A stretch of 5,606 bases of DNA from Candidatus Caccocola faecipullorum (GTDB lineage: Bacteria > Synergistota > Synergistia > Synergistales > Synergistaceae). The notes under the pieces are model-generated. The model ran no database searches. It was given only the letters and a program-made list of their open reading frames with translations, and was not told the origin of the DNA. The stretch lies in assembly GCA_018716365.1 (NCBI GenBank), contig DVKA01000101.1, forward strand, positions 1 through 5,606. The letters run 5' to 3'. Position 1 is the first letter of the stretch, and each line of letters opens with the position of its first letter. Positions 1 to 5,452 of the stretch are shown one piece after another. Both the position numbers and the translations under genes were made by a program.

Positions 1-2396
1 ACGGAGATGCAAACATTATCACGATGGGCGAGGGTGGAAAGGCACTCTATGCAAGCGGCAAAGATACGAAAGGTAATGGGAATTCAATATCATCCGGTAA
101 CGGCATAGGTTTTCTCTCTGCCATTGGCGACGTTGCAGCTGACGATGGAGGAAAAATCAGCCTGCGGCCTAGAGACTATCTTTCTGTTACTGGCTCTGTG
201 AGTGCGGAATCTGGAGGAACGGTAGAGTTCATAAGCGTTGGGTGCAACACCGTCACCTCGACGGCTCAGAGGACGACGTCAGCTAGTGGGGAAGAGATAA
301 CCTTCACCAACGCCCTTTACGCAGACGGTGAAAACAGCAGCGTTGAAATCACGGCGGGAAACGGTGCTGTCAATGAGATCAAAACGGACACAGAAGGCGC
401 GGACGAAAACTCAAAAGAGCGCACCGTGTGGGCTGCGAACGGAGGACGTGTAAAACTCACCGGCGTTACGTCAATCACCGCCGGTCTGACGGACTTCGAC
501 GGAGCTTCAGACAACAGCGCGATGATAGCAATAGCGGCCGGGAACGACGATTGGAACACTCAAACCGGAAACAGCCTCGTCAACTTAATGTACGGGGACA
601 ACACTGGTGAAAGAAGTTTCATTAAAGGTGATGTCGTCGCAGGTAAGAACGGAATAGTCAGCATAGTGCGAGCAAATGAAGCCGCCTACTCGTCCGCGAT
701 GAACTTCACCGGCAACGCGCTCGCGGCGAACGGCGGAGAACTCTCGCTCGAACTCGGAGACGGCGGCGTATGGTACGGACGCGCGGACGATTATAAAGAC
801 GCGGAAAACGAAGCGTGGAGAGAAGCACATACAAACATATTCGCGCCTCAGTTCAGCAACGGCATACAGTCCAATGGCTCCGTGAACGTCAATCTCGGCT
901 CCGGCTATTGGGACGTTACCGGTCAAAGCTGGGTAACGAAGTTGGAAGGCAGCGGAATAATCGACCTGCGCGGCAGTGAAAAAGCAGGCGGTGAAACAGG
1001 CGGTTACGCCATACATATAGGCGAGCTGACGGGAAACAACACTTTCTATCTCAACCTCTACAACGGCGATAAAATCGGCGACGGAGACATGATTTATATC
1101 GCAAAAGGAGTCACCGCCCCTCAGAAAATCGTCATCGCAAACCGCGACGAAGTGCTTTCGTCGATGAACGCAGGCGACCGCATACGCTTCGCCACTATCG
1201 GCGGCGATGTGGATTTCAGCGAAAGCTCAGCCCCTGCGGCCTCCGCCGCGGCCTTCGGCAGAAGAACGAAAATCAGCGACGCCGGCATGATGAACGTCAA
1301 TTTCTCGATCGATTATCTTGACTATAAAGACACGGCGAACGACGGAGAAAACGACGAAGCGTACCACGGCGAAGAAATGACGGAGAATAAGCCCGGCGCC
1401 GATTATGTAGAAAGCATCTACGGCCCAAAAGAAAATTCACAAAACGTCTACGTTACGAGGCTGAAGAGCGAAGAGCTCTCCGACGCGGGGCGCACGGTGC
1501 TCAACATGAGCCGCGCCAACTACGCGGCGGCGGTCTACATGGACCGTCTGAACAAGCGCATGGGCGAGGCGCGCTACTTCGCGGGACAGGACGAGGGCAT
1601 ATGGGCGAGAGTCCGTCACGACAGAGTTGGACGCGACGACGCTTTCCTCGTGCAGAATACGATGTTCGAGGTCGGTTACGACCGTAAGATAGCTTCGAAG
1701 ACCGGCACTCGCCGCGTCGGTATCGCCGCCGACTATATGGAGGGCGACACGGAGTATAACAACATCGCGGGCGAGGGCGAGATAGACCGTTTCGGCCTCT
1801 GGTTCTACAGCACGTGGTTCGGCGAGAAGGGGCACTACACGGATTACGTGCTGAAGTGGGGGCGTATGTCCAACGAGTTCGACATTTACGGCATGACGAC
1901 CGGCGAACGCATCACAGGGGACTACGACAACAACGTCTTCTCCGCCAGCGCCGAATACGGACGCAAGATAGAGCTCGGCAAAGGCTGGTTCTTCGAGCCG
2001 CAGGCTCAGGTGCAGTTCGCGCGCATCACGGACGCAGATTACGTTACAAGCCAGGGAACGCGCGTTGAGGTGGACGGCATCAACAGCCTGATAGCGCGCG
2101 CCGGTTTCCGTCTCGGACGCGAGTTCGGCGGCGAGAGCCAGGGCTCCGTTTACGTCAAGGCTGACGTTCTGCACGAATTCCTCGGAGATCAGGACGTTCA
2201 CGCGCTCGACGGCACGACCGACAACAGATGGTACACGGTCGGATACGACAACGACGGCACGTGGTACGACGTAGGCCTCGGCCTTTCATGCAGAACCGGG
2301 AAGAACAGCTTCGTATTCCTCGACCTTGAGCATTCGTTCGGCAACGACAACGACGATTCGTACCAGATAAGCGCCGGAGTGCAGTGGAGTTTCTAA
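1..2396 (+). CDS. Autotransporter outer membrane beta-barrel protein (5' partial)
   Basis: This is the C-terminal part of a type Va secreted protein: the barrel inserts in the outer membrane and the passenger is displayed or released outside. The reading frame is open to the first base of the window (codons G-D-A-N-I-I-T precede the ATG at 24), so that ATG is almost certainly internal and the signal peptide lies upstream. Residues below count M24 as 1. Residues 1 to about 285 are Gly/Ala/Asn/Asp-rich, with recurring A-x-x-G-G-x-V-x-L rungs (38, 60, 137, 234) typical of a beta-helix passenger. Residues about 285-400 (VNVNLGSGYWDVTG, then L-x-G-N-N-T-F-Y-L) resemble the pertactin-type autochaperone. 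About 484-517 is a helical linker ending RLNKRMGEAR. About 525-790 is the barrel, starting GIWARVRHDRVG and ending GVQWSF, with the terminal aromatic BAM signal. Two cysteines (C74, C756) are present. The passenger half is clearly poorer in GC than the barrel half. Passenger function is unknown. Confidence 0.93.
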   Translation, partial: GDANIITMGEGGKALYASGKDTKGNGNSISSGNGIGFLSAIGDVAADDGGKISLRPRDYLSVTGSVSAESGGTVEFISVGCNTVTSTAQRTTSASGEEITFTNALYADGENSSVEITAGNGAVNEIKTDTEGADENSKERTVWAANGGRVKLTGVTSITAGLTDFDGASDNSAMIAIAAGNDDWNTQTGNSLVNLMYGDNTGERSFIKGDVVAGKNGIVSIVRANEAAYSSAMNFTGNALAANGGELSLELGDGGVWYGRADDYKDAENEAWREAHTNIFAPQFSNGIQSNGSVNVNLGSGYWDVTGQSWVTKLEGSGIIDLRGSEKAGGETGGYAIHIGELTGNNTFYLNLYNGDKIGDGDMIYIAKGVTAPQKIVIANRDEVLSSMNAGDRIRFATIGGDVDFSESSAPAASAAAFGRRTKISDAGMMNVNFSIDYLDYKDTANDGENDEAYHGEEMTENKPGADYVESIYGPKENSQNVYVTRLKSEELSDAGRTVLNMSRANYAAAVYMDRLNKRMGEARYFAGQDEGIWARVRHDRVGRDDAFLVQNTMFEVGYDRKIASKTGTRRVGIAADYMEGDTEYNNIAGEGEIDRFGLWFYSTWFGEKGHYTDYVLKWGRMSNEFDIYGMTTGERITGDYDNNVFSASAEYGRKIELGKGWFFEPQAQVQFARITDADYVTSQGTRVEVDGINSLIARAGFRLGREFGGESQGSVYVKADVLHEFLGDQDVHALDGTTDNRWYTVGYDNDGTWYDVGLGLSCRTGKNSFVFLDLEHSFGNDNDDSYQISAGVQWSF

Positions 2397-2425
2397 CGGC
2401 GGTCATACGCAGCAATTGATTTTGC

Positions 2426-2445
2426 CGCGCCCCGCGCGGGGCGCG
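2426..2445. repeat. 20-base perfect GC palindrome
   Basis: The sequence is self-complementary over 20 bases (half-site CGCGCCCCGC), beginning 30 bases after the autotransporter stop codon. As RNA it would form a very stable hairpin on either strand, although the tightest fold must open a few central pairs for a loop. No T-tract follows on either strand, so it is not a canonical intrinsic terminator. It could protect the mRNA 3' end, or be a rho-dependent or repeat-family element. Confidence 0.75.
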
Positions 2446-2472
2446 TGAGTTGAAACGCTTATGTGCACTAAA

Positions 2473-2510
2473 GGCGTCAGATACGCCGAAAGTCCTCCGC
2501 CAAGGAGGAC
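2473..2510 (+). other. Two small hairpins ahead of the terminator
   Basis: Two stem-loops stand in a row. GGCGT (2473-2477) pairs with ACGCC (2483-2487) across a 5-base loop, then GTCCTCC (2492-2498) pairs with GGAGGAC (2504-2510) across GCCAA. The second arm contains a Shine-Dalgarno-like AGGAGG, but no start codon stands at a usable distance. Only four bases separate the hairpins and two separate the second from the terminator stem, so the set could be a structured 3' UTR or a small RNA. I do not recognise a known riboswitch class in it. Confidence 0.5.
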
Positions 2511-2512
2511 GG

Positions 2513-2545
2513 CCGCCGCCCGGACTACAACGGGCGGCGGTTTTT
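2513..2545 (+). terminator. Rho-independent terminator of the autotransporter gene
   Basis: A perfect 10-bp GC stem, CCGCCGCCCG (2513-2522) with CGGGCGGCGG (2531-2540), closes an 8-base loop and is followed at once by TTTTT (2541-2545). This is a textbook intrinsic terminator on the + strand, about 117 bases past the autotransporter stop codon, and it gives a short structured 3' UTR. Confidence 0.9.
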
Positions 2546-2651
2546 ATATGTACACGCCGCGGCCTAATGTTTTTCGCCGTTCAACTAATCAAGCTGAAAA
2601 TCAAATTTAAGAATGTTTACGGCTAAGCTGTACGGCGGCGCATAAAAGAGC

Positions 2652-2689
2652 GGCGCGCGCCCATGTTCCGGGCGCGCGCCTTGTTTTTT
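2652..2689. terminator. Bidirectional terminator, main terminator for fhs
   Basis: An 11-bp perfect stem, GGCGCGCGCCC (2652-2662) with GGGCGCGCGCC (2670-2680), closes a 7-base loop. On the + strand it is followed by TTGTTTTTT. Read on the - strand it lies 26 bases past the fhs stop codon and is followed by GCTCTTTTATG. It can therefore end fhs transcription and also act as a second stop for read-through from the autotransporter side, as is usual between convergent genes. Confidence 0.87.
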
Positions 2690-2705
2690 GCCTGTTTGGG
2701 TAGGT

Positions 2706-4379
2706 TTAGAAGAGTCCCGTTACTTTGCCGCTCGCGTCTACGTCGATGTTGCAGGCGGCGGGGCGTTTCGGGAGGCCGGGCATGGTCATTATGGAGCCGG
2801 TTATCGGGATGATGAAGCCAGCTCCGGCGGAGAGGCGAACTTCGCGGACGGTGAGCTTGAATCCTGTCGGGCGGCCTTTTTTCGTTGGGTCGTCGGAGAT
2901 TGAAGCCTGCGTCTTCGCCATGCAGATGAGCAGGCCGTCTTTGCCGAGGTCGTGGATTTTCTTGAGGTCTTTCTCGGCTTTATCGGTGTAGACTACGCCG
3001 TCGGCTCCGTAGATCTTCGTTGCGATGGTCTCGATTTTCTCTTTCGGCGTGAGTTTCTCGTCGTAGAGGTAGTGGAAAGTGTTCGGCTTTTCGCAGGCTT
3101 TGATGACTTCTTCGGCCATCGCTATGCCGCCTTCGCCGCCTTTGGCCCAGATGTCGGATTCGACGACGGGGACGCCGAGCTTCGCGCATTTTTCCTGTAT
3201 GAACTTGAGTTCTTCTTCGGTGTCGGTCGGGAAGGCGTTGAGCGCGACGACGACGGGGAGGCCGAAGGAGAGCATATTTTCGACGTGCTTCTCAAGGTTC
3301 GGGATTCCGGCTTCGAGCGCCGCCATGTTGACTTTGCCGAGGTCTTCTTTCGCAACTCCGCCGTGCATTTTGAGCGCGCGTATCGTGGCGACGATGACGA
3401 CGGCGTTCGGCTTGAGGCCGGCGAGGCGGCATTTGATGTCGAGGAATTTCTCAGCTCCGAGGTCGGCGGCGAAGCCCGCTTCGGTGACGAAGTAGTCGGC
3501 GAGTTTGAGGCCGTATTTGGTCGCCATTACGCTGTTGCATCCGTGCGCGATGTTGGCGAAGGGGCCGCCGTGGATGAAGGCCGGGACGTGTTCGAGGGTC
3601 TGGACGAGGTTCGGCTTGATCGCGTCTTTGAGGAGCATCGCCATCGCGCCCTGAGCTTCGAGGTCGCGCGCGGTGACGGGCTTGTCCTCGTAGGTGTAGG
3701 CGACGATGATGTTCGCGAGGCGCTCCTTGAGGTCTTCGATGCCCTTCGATAGGCAGAGTATCGCCATGATCTCGGAGGCGACTGTGATGTCGAAGCCGTC
3801 CTGGCGCGGCACGCCGTCGACCTTGCCGCCGAGGCCGATGACTATGTTGCGGAGCGCGCGGTCGTTCATGTCGAGGACGCGCTTGAAGACTATGCGGCGC
3901 GGGTCGATGTTGAGCGGGTTGCCCTGCTGGACGGAGTTGTCGAGCATCGCGGCGAGAAGGTTGTGCGCCGAGGTGATGGCGTGGAAGTCGCCGGTGAAGT
4001 GGATGTTGATGTCTTCCATCGGGACGACCTGGCTGTATCCGCCGCCGGCGGCTCCGCCCTTGACTCCGAAGACGGGGCCGAGCGAGGGCTCGCGCAGCGC
4101 GAGCGTGACCTTCTTGCCGAGCTTCGCAAGGGCCTGCGCGAGGCCGACGGAGGTCGTCGTCTTGCCTTCGCCGGCGGGCGTCGGCGTTATCGCGGTGACG
4201 AGGATGAGTTTGCCGTCCTCGTTGTCTTTCACCTTTTCCCAGAGGTCGAAGGAGACCTTCGCCTTGTATTTCCCGTAGAGCTCGAGGTCGTCGGCGTCTA
4301 TGTCGAGACGCTTGGCGACTTCGGCGATCGGTTCCATCTTAGCCTGCTGCGCTATTTCGATATCGCTTAAATAAGCCAT
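2706..4379 (-). CDS. fhs: Formate--tetrahydrofolate ligase (formyl-THF synthetase)
   Basis: This cytosolic enzyme joins formate to tetrahydrofolate using ATP, giving 10-formyl-THF, ADP and phosphate. It is the formate entry step of the folate one-carbon pool and of the methyl branch of acetogenic-type metabolism. The protein is 557 aa, the usual bacterial length. Visible motifs are the ATP-binding P-loop [10 protein letters not shown] (66-75), LREPSLGP (96-102), the family signature [16 protein letters not shown] (105-120), a second conserved block VASEIMAIL (200-208), and [13 protein letters not shown] (268-280). Aromatic residues F383 and W411 lie where Moorella FTHFS uses aromatics for ligand stacking (positions recalled, not aligned). 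The end, SGKVTGLF, is family-typical. The ATG at 4379 is preferred over the GTG at 4388 because AGGAG lies 8 bases before the ATG and overlaps the GTG. No other folate gene is adjacent, so it appears to be a single transcription unit ending at the 2652-2689 terminator. Confidence 0.98.
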   Translation of the reverse strand: MAYLSDIEIAQQAKMEPIAEVAKRLDIDADDLELYGKYKAKVSFDLWEKVKDNEDGKLILVTAITPTPAGEGKTTTSVGLAQALAKLGKKVTLALREPSLGPVFGVKGGAAGGGYSQVVPMEDINIHFTGDFHAITSAHNLLAAMLDNSVQQGNPLNIDPRRIVFKRVLDMNDRALRNIVIGLGGKVDGVPRQDGFDITVASEIMAILCLSKGIEDLKERLANIIVAYTYEDKPVTARDLEAQGAMAMLLKDAIKPNLVQTLEHVPAFIHGGPFANIAHGCNSVMATKYGLKLADYFVTEAGFAADLGAEKFLDIKCRLAGLKPNAVVIVATIRALKMHGGVAKEDLGKVNMAALEAGIPNLEKHVENMLSFGLPVVVALNAFPTDTEEELKFIQEKCAKLGVPVVESDIWAKGGEGGIAMAEEVIKACEKPNTFHYLYDEKLTPKEKIETIATKIYGADGVVYTDKAEKDLKKIHDLGKDGLLICMAKTQASISDDPTKKGRPTGFKLTVREVRLSAGAGFIIPITGSIMTMPGLPKRPAACNIDVDASGKVTGLF

Positions 4380-4387
4380 TGCTATCA

Positions 4388-4392
4388 CTCCT
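4388..4392 (-). promoter_or_regulatory. Ribosome binding site that fixes the fhs start
   Basis: AGGAG on the - strand lies 8 bases upstream of the ATG at 4379. The upstream in-frame GTG (4386-4388) shares its first base with this motif and so cannot use it. This supports the shorter 557-aa protein. Confidence 0.85.
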
Positions 4393-4411
4393 GACGATTT
4401 TTCTATATTAA

Positions 4412-4459
4412 AGACGAGCCGCGTAAAATTTTTATAAAATCGCGCGGCGTCTCTTTTTT
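4412..4459 (+). terminator. Hairpin with T-tract in the fhs leader, facing away from fhs
   Basis: AGAC (4412-4415) and GCCGCG (4418-4423) pair with CGCGGC (4443-4448) and GTCT (4449-4452), leaving a 2-base bulge. The 19-base AT-rich loop can itself pair through TTTTATAAAA (4430-4439). On the + strand the stem is followed by C and six T (4454-4459), which is terminator-like, yet no + strand gene lies upstream. On the - strand, the coding direction of both neighbours, the tail is only TTTAATAT, so it would be a weak terminator for the RNase H-like gene or a leader structure for fhs. Confidence 0.5.
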
Positions 4460-4492
4460 ATTCCGGGCAAAGGCAAAAAATATCCGGCGCGA

Positions 4493-4900
4493 TTACTTCA
4501 CGGCGTTGTCTATCGCCTCGTTCGAAAGCTTGTCGGCGCGCTTGTTGCGCTCGCGCGGTATCCACTCGTATGTGACGCTCATGCCCTCGGCTATGCGCCA
4601 CGCCTCCTGCGCGAGCTCGCGCAGATGCGGCAGGTTTATCTTCCACTGCTTCGAGAGCTGGCTGACGACGAGCTTGCTGTCGCCGCGCACCGTGAGGCGC
4701 GTCACGCCGCGCTCGCGCGCCGCCTTGAGCAGAAGTATCGCGGCGTTGTATTCCGCTTCGTTGTTCGTCTTGCGTCCGAGGTAGCTCGCGGTCTCCCAGA
4801 CGGCGCTGCCGTCCCCGCCGTCGAGCCACGCGCCCGCGCCCGCGTCGCCGGGGTTGCCGCGCGACGCTCCGTCAAAGTATCCCGTCATTTCCAATGTCAC
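4493..4900 (-). CDS. RNase HI-family protein (RVT_3 / RNase H-like fold)
   Basis: This 135-aa protein is predicted to cut the RNA strand of RNA-DNA hybrids in the cytosol. The RNase H fold is clear: YFDGASRGNPG at 8-18 gives the first catalytic Asp (D10), TNNEAEY at 45-51 gives E48, RGDSKLVVSQL at 72-82 gives D74, and ERNKRADKLSNEA at 117-129 gives D123, so a D-E-D-D set is complete. It is shorter than E. coli RNase HI and lacks its basic handle region. It resembles the compact archaeal/actinobacterial-like subgroup, so I give no rnhA symbol. The start is the GTG at 4900, with GGAGG 7 bases upstream; an ATG at 4888 is an alternative with a poorer site. It is transcribed divergently from the ybaK-like gene from a well-formed promoter. 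The 113 bases to fhs include a hairpin, so co-transcription with fhs is possible but unproven. Confidence 0.92.
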   Translation of the reverse strand: MTLEMTGYFDGASRGNPGDAGAGAWLDGGDGSAVWETASYLGRKTNNEAEYNAAILLLKAARERGVTRLTVRGDSKLVVSQLSKQWKINLPHLRELAQEAWRIAEGMSVTYEWIPRERNKRADKLSNEAIDNAVK

Positions 4901-4918
4901 GTTACTCCCTCCGCCGCA

Positions 4919-4947
4919 TTTTTTGCGCTATACTTTTTTATTATATT
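4919..4947 (+). promoter_or_regulatory. Possible promoter for the ybaK-like gene
   Basis: The AT-rich stretch offers TATATT (4942-4947) as a -10 element, and also TATACT (4929-4934) or TATTAT (4939-4944). Each -10 matches the consensus at 5 of 6 bases, but none has a good -35 at normal spacing. With only 72 bases between the divergent genes, a + strand promoter must lie here or inside the RNase H-like gene. Confidence 0.33.
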
Positions 4948-4968
4948 CGACAGCAATACGGAGGTAAA
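4940..4968 (-). promoter_or_regulatory. Sigma-70-type promoter for the RNase H-like gene
   Basis: On the - strand, TTTACC (4968-4963) is followed by a 17-base spacer and a perfect TATAAT (4945-4940). The expected start of transcription is near 4933, leaving a leader of about 33 bases that carries the GGAGG site before the GTG at 4900. The -35 element overlaps the Shine-Dalgarno region of the divergent ybaK-like gene, so the two genes share a very compact control region. Confidence 0.68.
4960..4964 (+). promoter_or_regulatory. Ribosome binding site of the ybaK-like gene
   Basis: GGAGG stands 8 bases before the ATG at 4973. It selects this start, rather than any further upstream in the same open frame, and gives a 159-aa protein of normal family length. 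Confidence 0.85.
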
Positions 4969-4972
4969 CACT

Positions 4973-5452
4973 ATGGCCGCAGTTAAAAAGACGAACGCAG
5001 TACGCCAGCTCGAGAGCAAGAAGATTCCCTTCGAGCTTCTGGAGTACGAGATAGACGAGGAGCTGCTCTCCGCGGAGGACGCGGCGGCGAAGACGGGCAT
5101 CCCTGAGGAGCGCACCTTCAAGACGCTCTGCTGCCGCGGAGACAAGACCGGCGTGATGATGGTCTGCGTGCCCGCGGGGCGCGAGCTCGACTTCAAGGCG
5201 CTCGCCGCGGCCTCGGGCAACAAGAGCGCGGAGCTCGTGCATCTCAAAGAGGTGCAGGGGCTGACGGGCTACGTGCGCGGCGGCTGCTCGCCGCTCGGCA
5301 CGAAGAAAAAATATCCCGTAATCATCGACGACTCGGCGATGACCTTCGACTTCATCACCGTCAACGCGGGGCACCGCGGCCTGCTCTTCAAGCTCGCGCC
5401 CGCAGACCTCGTCAAAGCCACCGAAGCGAAGCTCGCGCCGATAATGAGATGA
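4973..5452 (+). CDS. ybaK: Cys-tRNA(Pro) deacylase, YbaK/EbsC family
   Basis: This trans-editing enzyme hydrolyses cysteine wrongly attached to tRNA-Pro (and to a degree Cys-tRNA-Cys), working beside prolyl-tRNA synthetase in the cytosol. The protein is 159 aa, the length of E. coli YbaK. The N-terminal KKTNAVRQLESKKIPFELLEYE (5-26) is the usual opening. FKTLCCRGD (49-57) contains the expected catalytic lysine (K50, equivalent to K46 of the Haemophilus protein; residue recalled from the family). GYVRGGCSPLGTKKKYP (99-115) is the YbaK signature loop, and NAGHRGLLFKLAPADLVKAT (131-150) is the conserved C-terminal block. The open frame extends upstream of the start, but only the ATG at 4973 has a good ribosome site. 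Its stop overlaps the next start as ATGA, so it is probably the first gene of a two-gene or longer operon with the EamA transporter. The related ProX and YeaK editing proteins are alternatives, but the RGGCSPLG motif favours YbaK. Confidence 0.95.
   Translation: MAAVKKTNAVRQLESKKIPFELLEYEIDEELLSAEDAAAKTGIPEERTFKTLCCRGDKTGVMMVCVPAGRELDFKALAAASGNKSAELVHLKEVQGLTGYVRGGCSPLGTKKKYPVIIDDSAMTFDFITVNAGHRGLLFKLAPADLVKATEAKLAPIMR

Larger units (their letters stand above)
2397..2705. other. Convergent intergenic region rich in stem-loops, no gene
   Basis: This 309-base stretch lies between the 3' ends of the autotransporter (+) and fhs (-). I see no credible coding region. The longest AUG-led candidate, from 2548, is about 20 codons and has no ribosome binding site. 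The stretch holds a GC palindrome (2426-2445), a small hairpin (2473-2487), a hairpin containing a Shine-Dalgarno-like AGGAGG (2492-2510), a strong + strand terminator (2513-2545) and a bidirectional terminator (2652-2689). Between the two terminators is an AT-richer segment of about 106 bases, framed by the inverted pair CGCCGT (2575-2580) and ACGGCG (2632-2637). Confidence 0.8.

Noticed and set aside
1437..2201. Long - strand open frame of 254 codons antisense to the barrel region
   Set aside because: It is a product of GC-rich codon use in the real + strand gene: low-complexity V/A/R/E-rich protein, no family motif, and the + strand barrel is unmistakable.
2548..2610. Small peptide frame of about 20 codons after the first terminator
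   Set aside because: It has no ribosome site, begins directly after a terminator T-tract, and its product has no recognisable character.
2952..3752. Long + strand open frame of 266 codons antisense to fhs
   Set aside because: The protein is repetitive in D/F/V/E/G with no recognisable fold, and the - strand encodes a complete formate--tetrahydrofolate ligase over the same bases.
4380..4388. GTG start for fhs three codons upstream
   Set aside because: The GTG overlaps the AGGAG motif itself, while the ATG at 4379 has correct 8-base spacing.
4380..4492. THF riboswitch upstream of fhs
   Set aside because: I looked for the conserved purine-rich core and pseudoknot arms of the THF class and did not see them. 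Only one hairpin with an AT-rich loop is present.
4625..4972. N-terminal extension of the ybaK frame upstream of 4973
   Set aside because: The frame is open, but it runs antisense through the RNase H-like gene, and the best ribosome site gives a start at 4973 with normal family length.
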